Positions 16,268 through 26,019 are shown, counted from the first letter of the stretch. The stretch: DNA of 40,886 bases from JAWPMV01 sp038527215 (GCA_038527215.1 JBCBGC010000068.1:1-40886); one strand, 5' to 3'. The notes: a model not told the origin generated them from the sequence alone. Translations and numbers: made by a program.

Positions 16268-17425
16268 TTAAGCCAAATAGATCTCATCTGCGATTCTTTG
16301 AGCGACATTGGGCCAATTTAACGACTGAGTGATCATTTTCTTGGCATTAACGGCAGTTTCCTGAAGGGTCCCCTGATGAAATGCCTGCTCAAATTGATGC
16401 ATGGCCTCAGCTATGCAATCACCGGTATTTTCGGGTAGGACGATACCCGCCTTAAATTCGTCAACATGTGGACCCATGTTGGTTTCCTTACTGACCAACA
16501 GGCTTTTTTCTATGGCGGCGGCCTCCAGGACGGACATAGGTAATCCTTCGGTACGGGAAGTCAGCACGAAGACTTGAGACTCTGAGATCAAGTCCATTTT
16601 TTCGTCTCCATACTTAGGCCCTAATATTTCCACAAAGGGAGCGACCTCAGAATCTTCGACCATTTTTTTCAACCGGGCATCATCATGTCCGCCTCCGATG
16701 AGACGGAGTTTGCCGGTGCCGCCTTCAGACCGATATTTTTCAAAGCCAGCGAACAACAGATCGAGGCCTTTGATAAACATGGTAATCCGCCCCACAAAGC
16801 AAAAACGAAGCTGCGCGGTATCCTCAGGCAGATAGGCGGGTTTTAGTTCACTCGGATCAAAGGCATTCGGAATAATCTTGACCTGAGCGTTCCATTTGGT
16901 CATTTGTGCGCCCTCGATCTCTCCCAGGGCCTGCAGAGATTTTGCCTTACGCAGGATTTCATTGTCAAAGAGGGTGATATAAGGGTATTTCAGCCAAAAG
17001 TTCTTTTTGAGGTTTCTGGTGGACAGACACCCGTGCGGCGTGAGCACATAGGGAATGTTTCGTTTGTGCAACTGCCGGGCAATCCAGCGTACCTCCGGCG
17101 TATATAAGTTGTGAATATGAACAATGGAGCTATTAGATAATTCTTGAATAGCTTTAGCCAGGCCATCAGGCGCCTGAAAGCGATTCTTTTTCCGAATAAA
17201 TATTTCCAGAGGATATTCCGGGAGATATTCAGGGTGCGTATGGTCATTCAGGCTCCACACGCTGGTTGAATAGCCGAGGTGGTACATTGCCTGGGCCAGG
17301 TGATGTACGACCACATTGATCCCAGACATCATTTGAGGGGAGGGCAAGCCCAGGAGCAGGTGAACAATATTGGGTTCACCTAATTTTTTTGGCAACCGTT
17401 CTGTCTTACTGGTCTGCGTTTTCAT
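16268..17425 (-). CDS. GT4 glycosyltransferase, tandem paralogue D
   Basis: This 385-residue GT4 transferase keeps the family pattern: NIVHLLLGLPSPQMMSGINV, a HNLYTPEVRWIARQLHKRNI acceptor-side helix, FCFVGRITMFIKGLDLLFAGF and the E-x7-E motif TEGLPMSVLEAAAIEKSLLV. It is intermediate in divergence between A and the B/C pair. It starts at ATG 17425, directly after a strong hairpin (17452-17488) that separates it from the rest of the exopolysaccharide cluster. It is therefore either read through or started from a promoter inside a very short gap; I see no full TAnnTTTG box there. Confidence 0.9.
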   Translation of the reverse strand: MKTQTSKTERLPKKLGEPNIVHLLLGLPSPQMMSGINVVVHHLAQAMYHLGYSTSVWSLNDHTHPEYLPEYPLEIFIRKKNRFQAPDGLAKAIQELSNSSIVHIHNLYTPEVRWIARQLHKRNIPYVLTPHGCLSTRNLKKNFWLKYPYITLFDNEILRKAKSLQALGEIEGAQMTKWNAQVKIIPNAFDPSELKPAYLPEDTAQLRFCFVGRITMFIKGLDLLFAGFEKYRSEGGTGKLRLIGGGHDDARLKKMVEDSEVAPFVEILGPKYGDEKMDLISESQVFVLTSRTEGLPMSVLEAAAIEKSLLVSKETNMGPHVDEFKAGIVLPENTGDCIAEAMHQFEQAFHQGTLQETAVNAKKMITQSLNWPNVAQRIADEIYLA

Positions 17426-17451
17426 ATTCTCAGGGCGTTTGTTTGGGGAGG

Positions 17452-17488
17452 AAAAAGATTGCCCCCAGGCTGAAGGGGCAATCTTTTT
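17452..17488. terminator. Bidirectional terminator hairpin between the cluster GT4 gene and paralogue D
   Basis: AAAAAGATTGCCCC pairs perfectly with GGGGCAATCTTTTT around a nine-base loop, giving A- and T-tracts on both strands. It lies five bases after the stop of the 17493-18740 gene and 26 bp before the start of paralogue D. Confidence 0.8.
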
Positions 17489-17492
17489 GTTT

Positions 17493-18740
17493 TTATTGTC
17501 CTGCGAGGGTAAGCTCAGACAAGGATTCTACCGTTTCTCCAACCACATTGTGCCACTGTTTTCTTCTGGCAGCTTCCAACCCGGCAATCTTCATCCGATT
17601 GAGGCGCTCTTTGTCCATCATGAGGTCCCGAAGCATTTGGTAGGCCTTTTCTACGATTTCATCTTCTGACATGCCACCGGTAGGAACCACCAGGCCACAT
17701 TCCTCATCTACAATTTCTTTGGGCCCTCCCAGGTCCAGCACGATAGAGGGCAGGCCTTTGGCCAGGGATTCCAGGACTACGTTGCCACTGGAATCATGCA
17801 GGCTGAGGAACAGCAGTAAATCGTACGTCCTGTACATTTCAAATAAGACCGGCTGAGGAACCAGTCCCTTGAACTCGATGTTGTCCAAAGCGCCTTCTGC
17901 TTCCGCAATAGACTGCAGCCACTCCTTGTCAGGCCCCTCACCCACCATGGTATACTTGGCATTGGGGAAGTCCTTGAGCAGCCGGGCAAACACCCGGATA
18001 TTCAAATGCAGTCCCTTCATGTACTGCAGGCGACCGGCATAGAAGAACTTAGGTGCATCCACGTAGTTGGACTCGCGGATATTCACCAGATCAGTGATGG
18101 TTTCGTTATGAATCCCACACTCCATCTGTACATGGCATTTCTTCTGAAAGCGCTTGGGAAAAAAGCGGGCACTGTCCGAGGTTTTGCACAGGATCACGTC
18201 CGTCTTCCAAAGCATAATCCAAAGGAAGGGATTGATCCGGTTAAACCGGTTAGCCAGCTTCCGTACATATTCTTTTCGGAAGTATTTAGAAGGGAGATTT
18301 TTCACCAGGGTCATCGGTGCTTCTTCTCCTCCCCCTACTGGACCGAAAATAAAGGGCGGCTTGAGAAATCCTAACCAAGAAGGGACCCGAATACTGCCCA
18401 TGGTGACGTGCTGAATAAAATCAAAGTCTTCCGTCTTAAGCATTTTCTTGACCCGGAAATAGGCCATGATCTGCCAAAGGATATAATGGACGTAGATTTT
18501 TTTGCTGGTCCGGCTGTAAAACCAGGTCAGCCACTTAGGGGTATCCAGGTATTCTATGCGTAGGTTGGGCAGATCAAAATCTTCTTCCAGAGCCTGATCA
18601 ATTCCTTCCCGATCTTGTGGGTAGGTCAGCGTGACCACATCATGACCGAGTTTGGCCATCTCAACGGTCCAGTTCCACCCGATCCCGGGCTCACTTCCTC
18701 TGTTTGTTTCGCAAGCGTACGCTGATAAGAGTATCTTCAT
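17493..18740 (-). CDS. GT4 glycosyltransferase, last gene of the Wzx/Wzy cluster
   Basis: This 415-residue GT4 enzyme belongs to a different subfamily from the tandem paralogues. It begins MKILLSAYACETNRGSEPG, the signature of a Bacteroidota group in which the SAYACEPGxGSEPG loop lines the active site. It has the GPVGGGEEAP segment in mid-protein, FFYAGRLQYMKGLHLNIRVF at the donor half, and an E-x7-E-like motif near the C-terminus around SLHDSSGNVVLESLAKGLPS. The frame is open to ATG 18809, but the ATG at 18740 gives the canonical N-terminus. It follows the GT2 gene by 103 bp and is terminated by the hairpin at 17452-17488. Confidence 0.9.
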   Translation of the reverse strand: MKILLSAYACETNRGSEPGIGWNWTVEMAKLGHDVVTLTYPQDREGIDQALEEDFDLPNLRIEYLDTPKWLTWFYSRTSKKIYVHYILWQIMAYFRVKKMLKTEDFDFIQHVTMGSIRVPSWLGFLKPPFIFGPVGGGEEAPMTLVKNLPSKYFRKEYVRKLANRFNRINPFLWIMLWKTDVILCKTSDSARFFPKRFQKKCHVQMECGIHNETITDLVNIRESNYVDAPKFFYAGRLQYMKGLHLNIRVFARLLKDFPNAKYTMVGEGPDKEWLQSIAEAEGALDNIEFKGLVPQPVLFEMYRTYDLLLFLSLHDSSGNVVLESLAKGLPSIVLDLGGPKEIVDEECGLVVPTGGMSEDEIVEKAYQMLRDLMMDKERLNRMKIAGLEAARRKQWHNVVGETVESLSELTLAGQ

Positions 18741-18843
18741 TGATAAAACCGCTTTGTGCAGGTGATTTAAGTAAAACATACAGCCCGTATCCGGGCCTTT
18801 TGACCTCACTTAATAGCAGCAATTCCTTTCTAAAAAAAAGGGC

Positions 18844-19650
18844 CTATCTAGCCCAGTCTTTCAACTTATATTTATAGTTCTGAGTCTTGGCCATGGCCCG
18901 GAATACTTTCGAAGCCGCTTGTACCTTCCCGTACATAGACAAGTTAAACTTGCTCATGCTGAGATTGAGCGGTGAGTACCGATTCAAAATCGTCACCCCT
19001 TCTTTCATCCGAATGTCTTCTACCTCTTTAGACTCGATAGACTTATTGCCACCGTGCCAGCGGAAAGAAGCGAAGAAGTCATTGACGTACTGGAATTTGT
19101 AGCCTTTATGCAGGAGGCGGGCAAATAATTCCATGTCCATGCTGATATGAAAATCCTTGTCGATGAACGGCCCATCATCCATGATCTCACGCTTAAAGAA
19201 AAAGGTAGTAGAAGGGATATAGCAATAGAACCACGCCAGCCACTTCACTACTTTGTGCTCGATCAAATCCCGGGTATAATTTCCTTCTCCATCGATAAAG
19301 CGAACGTTAGAGTAAACCGCGTCTACCTTGGGATCCTCTAATACCTTCAGCACTTTATTAAAGGTGTCAGGCATATAGAAGTCATCAGCATTCAACCACC
19401 CTACGATGTCCCCGGTGGCCCGCTTGAAGCCTTTGTTCAGGGCATCACTCTGTCCCTCATCAGGCTCGGAAATAAACGTCACGTGTGGGTAGCGGCTTAC
19501 TACCTCATGCGTGTTATCGGTAGAGACAGCATCAATGATGATGTGCTCAAAGTTTTCGTAGCCTTGATCGAGCAGGGATTGAATGGCATCGCCAATGAAG
19601 TCGCCTTGGTTATACGACGGTGTGACGATGGATATTTTGGGATTTTTCAT
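18844..19650 (-). CDS. GT2 glycosyltransferase
   Basis: GT2 enzymes are inverting, GT-A-fold transferases that use a metal-bound nucleotide sugar. This 268-residue protein shows the N-terminal KISIVTPSYNQGDFIGDAIQ, the nucleotide-binding DEGQSDALNKGFKRATGDIV, and NADD at 87-90 as the metal-binding DxD equivalent. The WHGGNKS segment near 200 is typical of one group acting in repeat-unit assembly. Its start overlaps the end of the polymerase gene by 41 bp, indicating tight translational coupling. Sugar unknown. Confidence 0.9.
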   Translation of the reverse strand: MKNPKISIVTPSYNQGDFIGDAIQSLLDQGYENFEHIIIDAVSTDNTHEVVSRYPHVTFISEPDEGQSDALNKGFKRATGDIVGWLNADDFYMPDTFNKVLKVLEDPKVDAVYSNVRFIDGEGNYTRDLIEHKVVKWLAWFYCYIPSTTFFFKREIMDDGPFIDKDFHISMDMELFARLLHKGYKFQYVNDFFASFRWHGGNKSIESKEVEDIRMKEGVTILNRYSPLNLSMSKFNLSMYGKVQAASKVFRAMAKTQNYKYKLKDWAR

Positions 19651-21124
19651 TCCGCTTTAGAAGTTTGATATGTCGATATAGTACGGCCAGTAGCCCAATG
19701 TGCCACCATAGGGAGATACTGAAACCGTAGTGTTTGATTTCTGCGTTGGTGCCGCTCTGGATAAACTGCATCAGCAATACCCAGCCAAAGAACAGGAGGA
19801 AGTAGCCCAGGTCATCATTGTACTTGCGGGACATAATGATCGCGCGCAGGCTGTACATGAGGATCACCAGGATAAACAGGCCTACAAAGACAAACCCATT
19901 GGTCATGACCATGGAGACATAGTCATTGTGCGCCAGGGAGTTGTCGACCTTGGTTCCTCCTTTCAATTCTTCTGATTCCCATTTCAGGGCCCGGATATCG
20001 ATTTTTTCTTCCCCAAAGGGTCGGCCCAGAAAAATGCGGGTATTGTCTTTCAGCACGTGGTCCATGAAGATGGCCCACATTCGGGCCCGCCAGGCAGCTG
20101 AAGTATCGTCGGTACTTTTTCCCTTCCCCTGCATGATGGCGATGTACTTGGCCTGAGACTCAAATACTTTTTGTCCTACCGGGGTTACCAGGGCGACGGC
20201 CCCAATGGCGATCATGCCTACCACGATGCCTACTTTTCGTCCCAGACTGATCTTATTGGAGACAAAAATGAAGTAGGCAATCAGGATCAGACTTACGCCC
20301 AACATAGCCCGAACCCCACAAATGAAAATCAGGCCCAGGAAAATGCCGATTTGGAGGGGTTTGCTGATCTTCAAGATAGAGTAGTCCTTTTTGAAGATAA
20401 AATCCAGGATTACCGCCAGGAGGGCAAATACCATCACTTCGGCTTCACTGTTTCCAGGATTTAATCGGTCCCCTTCTCCTCCTTCACCGGTGCCAAAGAT
20501 GGACATCAGGATAACGAAGATGAAGATATTCAGCCCGCAGAGGGAAATGATCTTGACCGTCTTTCGGAAATTATGCATCGGATCCCCATCAAACAGGTTG
20601 ATGATGATGAGCATGATAAAGCTCCCGAAATACATGCGTGCCTCTCCAATCGCATAACCAGCTCCACCTCCTCCCAGGATACCCTGGACGAAATTGAACA
20701 TCCAGAATACGATGAGGAAATACAGCAAGCCTTGCAACCAGAAGGGATTGAACTTGCGGTCTTGCAATATTTTAAGGAACGAAAGGGCCATGATCAAGAG
20801 GATCAGCACATCCATGAGCAGTATCCTCGACCCTTCTCCACCCACCAGGGCAAAGGTGGTAAACCAGTCCCTGATATTGGTGAAATATGCCGCCATTAAC
20901 AGGAAAATCATTTCCTTCGGCTTGGTAATGTTGATCACCATAAAGACCAACAAGGTACCTGCCATGGCGTAATCTATGACCTTGAACCCGGTCAGGTTGG
21001 TAACAGCCAGACACTTCAAGATGATCAGCACAAACCAGATGTAGTACTTATAGTCAAGCAGCTTGACTGGCTTCTCCGTGATTTCAGGCTCGGGAGCCTT
21101 TTTTATCGGACGCTCTTTAATCAT
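19610..21124 (-). CDS. Wzy-type O-antigen/exopolysaccharide polymerase (O-antigen ligase family)
   Basis: The 504-residue integral membrane protein has about 11-12 hydrophobic segments and one large extracytoplasmic loop (roughly residues 320-395), as in Wzy polymerases and WaaL ligases. The conserved segment SLAHNDYVSMVMTNGFVFVG near 395-415 matches the 'H..fl..l...G..G' motif of the family. Given a Wzx-type flippase two genes away and the initiating transferase in the cluster, polymerase is more likely than ligase. The frame is open to a TTG at 21136, but the ATG at 21124 is preferred. The gene overlaps the next one by 41 bp. Confidence 0.82.
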   Translation of the reverse strand: MIKERPIKKAPEPEITEKPVKLLDYKYYIWFVLIILKCLAVTNLTGFKVIDYAMAGTLLVFMVINITKPKEMIFLLMAAYFTNIRDWFTTFALVGGEGSRILLMDVLILLIMALSFLKILQDRKFNPFWLQGLLYFLIVFWMFNFVQGILGGGGAGYAIGEARMYFGSFIMLIIINLFDGDPMHNFRKTVKIISLCGLNIFIFVILMSIFGTGEGGEGDRLNPGNSEAEVMVFALLAVILDFIFKKDYSILKISKPLQIGIFLGLIFICGVRAMLGVSLILIAYFIFVSNKISLGRKVGIVVGMIAIGAVALVTPVGQKVFESQAKYIAIMQGKGKSTDDTSAAWRARMWAIFMDHVLKDNTRIFLGRPFGEEKIDIRALKWESEELKGGTKVDNSLAHNDYVSMVMTNGFVFVGLFILVILMYSLRAIIMSRKYNDDLGYFLLFFGWVLLMQFIQSGTNAEIKHYGFSISLWWHIGLLAVLYRHIKLLKRNEKSQNIHRHTVV

Positions 21125-21159
21125 CTCAACAGGCAATTACAAGGCACAGATATCAGGAT

Positions 21160-22113
21160 TTAGGTGGTGGCTTTTGCCTTACCACCGTGAATCATCTTTT
21201 GAATATCGGGGTAGAATTTCCCCGCCATGACGATGAATCCGGAAAAGAGGATTTCATCAAAGTGGCGGATAGACTCGGCTCCGTACTTCCGGATACACTC
21301 CATCAGCAGTTGGGCGCCTTTTTTCCGGTCCCCCATTAATATATTATTACGGATTTCACTCATATAAGCGTTTACCCGTAAACCGTCTTCAAATCCACGG
21401 AATTCCTCCCGATGGGACCACTTGGCGGAAAGGACTTCGATGCCTTTCATTCTTTTGCCCATGTCAGTAGACCCCCTTACACCCAGGTGATAGCGATAGC
21501 GAATCAGGGGCGCTTCGATATGAGCAAAAGCATACTTATGCGAAATCCGGCACCACATGTCCCAGTCTGCAAAGGAAGGCAGCGAAGTGTCGAATATCCC
21601 ACACTCTTCAAAGCAGACCCGCTTGAGCGATACGATGGAGGAGGATGCCAGGCAAAAATCGCCTTGCAACCAGGCTTCCGTCAACTTCTCAGCTGGCGGG
21701 GGAGTTTCTCCTGTATAAGTCCGGGGTGCCATGAAGTCATTGTCCCAGAATTTATGCAGGCCAGAATAAACCAGGCCAGCATCGGGACGCTCCTGATGCT
21801 TTTTGACATGCTCCGCCAGGAAGTTTTCCAGCCAGATGTCATCATCATCGAGCAAGCCAATAATCTCCCCTTTTGCCTCTGGAATCGCGGTGTTCCGGGC
21901 CTGAGACTCACCTCCGTTTTGCTCGTGGTGAATCACCCGCACCCGCTCATCCTGAAACGAATCGATCAAATCCTGAATCTGATCCTTGAAAGGAGGATAA
22001 TCATTGACGACCAGACACTCAAAGTTGGTGTAAGTCTGATCAACAACAGACTGTACTGCCTCTCTGAGGTAGTCGATTCGCTTGTAGGTAGGGATAATAA
22101 CGGTTACTAACAT
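21160..22113 (-). CDS. GT2 glycosyltransferase
   Basis: This 317-residue GT-A-fold transferase starts MLVTVIIPTYKRIDYLREAV, has the uridine-site Asp in VVNDYPP, the GGESQARNTAIPEAKGEIIG segment and a run of four Asp residues at 89-92 (LLDDDDIW) serving as the DxD metal motif. The acceptor-side ED/WD segment (SFADWDMWCRIS) lies near 180. It sits between the flippase (166 bp upstream) and the polymerase (35 bp downstream). Sugar unknown. The ATG at 22113 is clear. Confidence 0.9.
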   Translation of the reverse strand: MLVTVIIPTYKRIDYLREAVQSVVDQTYTNFECLVVNDYPPFKDQIQDLIDSFQDERVRVIHHEQNGGESQARNTAIPEAKGEIIGLLDDDDIWLENFLAEHVKKHQERPDAGLVYSGLHKFWDNDFMAPRTYTGETPPPAEKLTEAWLQGDFCLASSSIVSLKRVCFEECGIFDTSLPSFADWDMWCRISHKYAFAHIEAPLIRYRYHLGVRGSTDMGKRMKGIEVLSAKWSHREEFRGFEDGLRVNAYMSEIRNNILMGDRKKGAQLLMECIRKYGAESIRHFDEILFSGFIVMAGKFYPDIQKMIHGGKAKATT

Positions 22114-22279
22114 TGCCGTGGATCTATTAGCTCTATCAAAGATTTATATTTTCCTTAAAAATGAATATTTCATCTGCGGGTCAATCTAACGCAATTTTCC
22201 TTCCAAAATTTTCACCCTTGGTAGGAGCGGTCATTTTTCGGGCTTCAAGCCCCATTATGCCAGCTTAGATTGATCGGGT

Positions 22280-23758
22280 TCATATACTATTGATTTCTCG
22301 CTTTTTGTCCAATTTTTCACGACCGAGAACCTTTTCAAAAAATATTCTTTTGACTTCTTCAAAGGTTTCAGGCTGCAAGAAGGCCAGGGCGCCGATAAAT
22401 ACCCCTCCTCCGGCCACGATCTTCAGGCCCATCCAAAAATAGTTAATATCGGTCTGGACGTATTTTAAGCCGAAAGCCACCCCGAATACCAGCGCACTGG
22501 CCAGAAGGCCTTTCATCAGCTCTGAAGTGAGTTTTGGCACATTCAACGGGATCAGGCGGCTCACCAGGTACAGGCCAATGGGAGAGAAAACCACCATCCG
22601 CAACAGGAAGCCTACGGCTACCCCTACGATGCCAAACTGTACAAAGGCGAAGAAAAGCCCCAGGTTGACGATGGAGTTGACCAGGTTGAAATTAAAGGAT
22701 AAGAAAGCTCTACCGACACCCAAAAACAGGTCGTTGCAATAGGAAGGAATCAGTGTAAAAATCGTAGCGATGGACAGGATGATCATCACCGGGATCGCTG
22801 GTTCCCATTGCGGGTCGAAAAAGAGGAAGGTGATGTCTTCTGAGATGGCAGCAAAGCCTGCACATAAGGGAAAGGTAAGCATGCTTACTTTTCCGACCAT
22901 CACAGAGAAAGTCTCACTCAGTTCTTTCTTATTCTCCTGCAGCTTGGCAAAGATCGGCAGGGTAACCCGGGAAATGGTATTGACCAGGAGGTCTTTGAGA
23001 GAAACGAAGATTTTTTCTCCGAAAGAATAAATCCCCAGCATCTCCATCCCCAGAAACTTACCAATCATCAGGTTGATGAAATAGCTATCGCTGAAGAAGA
23101 GAAATTTACTTCCCATGACATTGGCGCCAAAGGCAAAGAGAGATTTATACTTTGCCCAGGAAAAGCCCCAACCGGGTTTCCACTCACAGCGAATGTACAG
23201 CAGGGCAACCCAGATGACCTCGGTTACCAGGAAGTAAATGATCAGGCTCCACACCCCGTAATCGTTCAGGGCAGCCCAGATGCCAACCGCTCCTCCAATG
23301 AAGGTAGCGACCAACTGTCGCATGGCCAGGACTTTGAACTCCAGTTCTCGCTGAAAGAGGGCGTTCTGTACCCCGGCAAAGACGCCAATGGGAAAGGAGA
23401 ATGACATCACCTGCAAAAGCGGGATCAGCCGTTGATCTTCGTAATAATCAGCAATAAAAGGTGCGCCAAAAAAACAGGCCAGGCAGAAGATAATGCCCAG
23501 GACCAGAGAGCCCCAAAAAGCCGAATTCAGGTCCAGTTCATCCAGTTCCTTGCGCTGCACGATGGCCATCGTGAATCCCTGCTCTATAAAAATCAAGGCA
23601 AAAGCAAGGAAGCTGTTTACCAATGCGACCAAACCAAACGCCTCTGTATCAAGGATATTGGCGAGGGTGAAAAAGATCCCTACGGTCAGGAAACGGTTTC
23701 CGAACTTTTCGACTGCCGCCCATAAAAAGCCATCAAGTGATTTTCGCCTAAGACTCAC
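22280..23758 (-). CDS. Wzx-type oligosaccharide flippase (MOP superfamily)
   Basis: The protein flips undecaprenyl-linked repeat units across the inner membrane. It has 492 residues with about 12-14 hydrophobic segments, and it begins MSLRRKSLDGFLWAAVEKFG, the standard opening of the WzxC/TuaB/lipopolysaccharide-biosynthesis branch, followed by LANILDTEAFGLVAL and the QNALFQRELEFK loop. A charged C-terminal tail follows the last helix. It lies 59 bp after the SDR gene and 166 bp before a GT2 gene, in the expected place within a Wzx/Wzy-dependent cluster. Confidence 0.9.
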   Translation of the reverse strand: MSLRRKSLDGFLWAAVEKFGNRFLTVGIFFTLANILDTEAFGLVALVNSFLAFALIFIEQGFTMAIVQRKELDELDLNSAFWGSLVLGIIFCLACFFGAPFIADYYEDQRLIPLLQVMSFSFPIGVFAGVQNALFQRELEFKVLAMRQLVATFIGGAVGIWAALNDYGVWSLIIYFLVTEVIWVALLYIRCEWKPGWGFSWAKYKSLFAFGANVMGSKFLFFSDSYFINLMIGKFLGMEMLGIYSFGEKIFVSLKDLLVNTISRVTLPIFAKLQENKKELSETFSVMVGKVSMLTFPLCAGFAAISEDITFLFFDPQWEPAIPVMIILSIATIFTLIPSYCNDLFLGVGRAFLSFNFNLVNSIVNLGLFFAFVQFGIVGVAVGFLLRMVVFSPIGLYLVSRLIPLNVPKLTSELMKGLLASALVFGVAFGLKYVQTDINYFWMGLKIVAGGGVFIGALAFLQPETFEEVKRIFFEKVLGREKLDKKREINSI

Positions 23759-23817
23759 TAAGTTGTAATTGGGAGAATAAAAAAATTAAAAAGGCGCGAG
23801 TAGCTGTTTTTTTTTAT

Positions 23818-24867
23818 TTAAACCGGCACGGCCAGGTTGTCATATTTTTCTTGAACGGGCTGGTAATCGTTCAATTCAGGAATCACCTTAGCTGGGTGAG
23901 GTACGCCCTGGCTCCGCTCGTTATACCACTGAATCATTTCTTTGATGCCAGCCTCCATATCGTAAGGCGCCGGTCCAAAGGTTTCGATGGTTTTATCTAC
24001 AAAAGTCACATAATCGGTGGTCATGCTGTTGAAGCGGGTCGTGGTGATCGGGAACTTTACCCCGACAGCCTTACAGATATCTCCAAACTTGGCGATCATG
24101 GCTACGAACCAGGTCGGTAAGATACGGACATTTTTTCCGGTCAGCTCTTTAGAAATGGATTCTACCCATACCCGCAGGTCAAAGGCCTTATCGCCTACAT
24201 AAAATACCTGCTGGTCCACGATTTCCCGATCTACGGTCAGCATTTGTTCAATCTGCCAGACTACATTCTTGACGTATCCATAGGACCGAACTACATTTCT
24301 CTTCGATACGTGGAAGTATATTCCTTGCTTCATCACCTTAAACATCACATCCCGATACCGCAGCGACCAGGGGCCCCAGATGGTGGTCGGACGGATAATG
24401 GTCCAGGCACAATCGAGGTCGGCTTTACGGGTCAGTTGCTCTGTAACAATCTTGGTTTTTCCGTAAAGGGTAAAAGGCTCATAGTCCTGGTCATGCTGGG
24501 GTTTATACCCGGCAATACAGACGAACTGCGTAGAAGTAGCGATGAAGCGCTCGATGGTACTGACACTTTTCACGGCGTCCAGCACATTTTGGGTGCCGAC
24601 CGTATTCTGCAGATAGAGATCCACATTCTCTTCTTCATTGGTATCTGCGCGAGCAGCGAGGTGCAATACGTGGGTGGGTTGAAAGGCCTGAAATACGCCT
24701 ATCAGTTTTTCCCGGTCCAGAATATCACATTCTTCCCAATAAGGGCGCTGAGAAGGCTCCATAGGGGGATTCCAGTCCACATTTAAGAGCTCTATGCCTT
24801 TGGAGAGAAAATGTTCGACGAGGTTGGTTCCGATAAAACCTGATCCGCCGGTTACTAATAGTTTCAT
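23818..24867 (-). CDS. NAD-dependent epimerase/dehydratase (extended SDR)
   Basis: The protein is an extended short-chain dehydrogenase with the NAD-binding loop TGGSGFIGTN at 6-15, the LHLAARAD segment, and the catalytic YGKTK (Y-x3-K) near residues 145-149. Such enzymes modify nucleotide sugars by epimerisation, dehydration or reduction. The 349-residue length is normal. The usual Ser/Thr of the triad would lie in IATSTQFVCIA. The exact substrate cannot be told; the C-terminal half is diverged from well-known types such as GalE or RmlB. It lies 24 bp after the GT4 gene and 59 bp before the flippase. Confidence 0.88.
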   Translation of the reverse strand: MKLLVTGGSGFIGTNLVEHFLSKGIELLNVDWNPPMEPSQRPYWEECDILDREKLIGVFQAFQPTHVLHLAARADTNEEENVDLYLQNTVGTQNVLDAVKSVSTIERFIATSTQFVCIAGYKPQHDQDYEPFTLYGKTKIVTEQLTRKADLDCAWTIIRPTTIWGPWSLRYRDVMFKVMKQGIYFHVSKRNVVRSYGYVKNVVWQIEQMLTVDREIVDQQVFYVGDKAFDLRVWVESISKELTGKNVRILPTWFVAMIAKFGDICKAVGVKFPITTTRFNSMTTDYVTFVDKTIETFGPAPYDMEAGIKEMIQWYNERSQGVPHPAKVIPELNDYQPVQEKYDNLAVPV

Positions 24868-24891
24868 GTTTTATATCTGCTTGAAAAATGC

Positions 24892-26019
24892 TTAGCTACA
24901 AAGTGATACAAATAAATCTTCCATGTTGCGGTGATGTACCTCATACGAAAATCGTTCCAGATACATCTGACGTCCTGCCTGGCCCATCTTTTTTCTCATC
25001 TCTTCATCCTGAATCAGCAGGGCCAGCTTTTCGGCTACCGCTGCACCGCTCTTAACGGGCACCATAAAGCCATTGTCGCCTTCTTCCACGATGGAAGGAA
25101 TCCCGCGCCATTTGGTGGTAACGACCGGTAGCTCAAACTGCATGGCTTCAATCAATACCAGACTCTGGGTTTCGGATTCAAAGAAGGTCGGGAAGCAAAA
25201 AATGTCAGCGTAAGAGAAAAAGCCCCATTTTTCGTCTCCGGTGCGGACGCCCAGGAAATTCACATATTCCTGGAGCTGATGCTGTTGGACAAAGCGCTCA
25301 GCGCGGTTTTTTATATCTTCAGATTCCCAACGTCCCATGACATTGACGCTGAATTTCAAGCCTTGTTCTGCACAGATGCGGGCAGCTTCCAGCAGGATCA
25401 GAATCCCTTTAGATTCTTTCAGCAGCCCGACAAAGAGAATGTTGGGCGCGTCATCGTCTATGGTTCTGGGGACGGCATGGCCGTTGAGAAAGCGTTTGCC
25501 TTCGTCTTCAAGGCCATTGGGAATGATAAATTCATTTTTAGCCTGAAAAAAACGTCCATCCTGCGGGCTGTGGGCAGCCAGACGGATGGTAGCTTCAGGG
25601 CGGAAGTAGGCCCGCTCAAAGAGCTTGAGCGTAAAACCTTCAAATCCATGCTCGTATTCGGACATACCGGAAGCATGGAAGTGGAAAACTACTTTTTTAA
25701 ATAGCCAGCGGGTGGTATTCAGGATGACCAGGTCCCGAAAGATCGGCATGCGATCCGGGCCGGCCGGAGGGTAATACATGACCTTGGTTCCGTGGAATAT
25801 CCGGTGGTAGTAGATGCCAAGGATGACTTTTGCCAATACCCAAAGTTTGCGGAGTTTGAATTTCCCCATCTGATCCATACTGACCGAGAAATCCATTTTC
25901 ACGTGATAGAACTTTATCCGGGGATAAGGCCCTTCGAGCATGTTTTGAATCATGACGGCCTGACCTCCAAAGGGCGGGGGTGTCTGCCCTACGACCAGTA
26001 CCTTATGTTTCTTAGCCAT
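24892..26019 (-). CDS. GT4 glycosyltransferase
   Basis: This 375-residue GT-B-fold transferase begins KVLVVGQTPPPFGGQAVMI, where PPPFGGQ forms the donor-phosphate loop. It contains NILFVGLLKESKGILILLEA at the start of the donor half and an E-x7-E motif in FPTFFESETQSLVLIEAMQF. It is distinct from the four tandem paralogues. It follows the GME-like gene by 138 bp, a gap that holds a strong hairpin, and precedes the SDR gene by 24 bp. It probably adds one sugar of the repeat unit; the donor is unknown. Confidence 0.9.
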   Translation of the reverse strand: MAKKHKVLVVGQTPPPFGGQAVMIQNMLEGPYPRIKFYHVKMDFSVSMDQMGKFKLRKLWVLAKVILGIYYHRIFHGTKVMYYPPAGPDRMPIFRDLVILNTTRWLFKKVVFHFHASGMSEYEHGFEGFTLKLFERAYFRPEATIRLAAHSPQDGRFFQAKNEFIIPNGLEDEGKRFLNGHAVPRTIDDDAPNILFVGLLKESKGILILLEAARICAEQGLKFSVNVMGRWESEDIKNRAERFVQQHQLQEYVNFLGVRTGDEKWGFFSYADIFCFPTFFESETQSLVLIEAMQFELPVVTTKWRGIPSIVEEGDNGFMVPVKSGAAVAEKLALLIQDEEMRKKMGQAGRQMYLERFSYEVHHRNMEDLFVSLCS

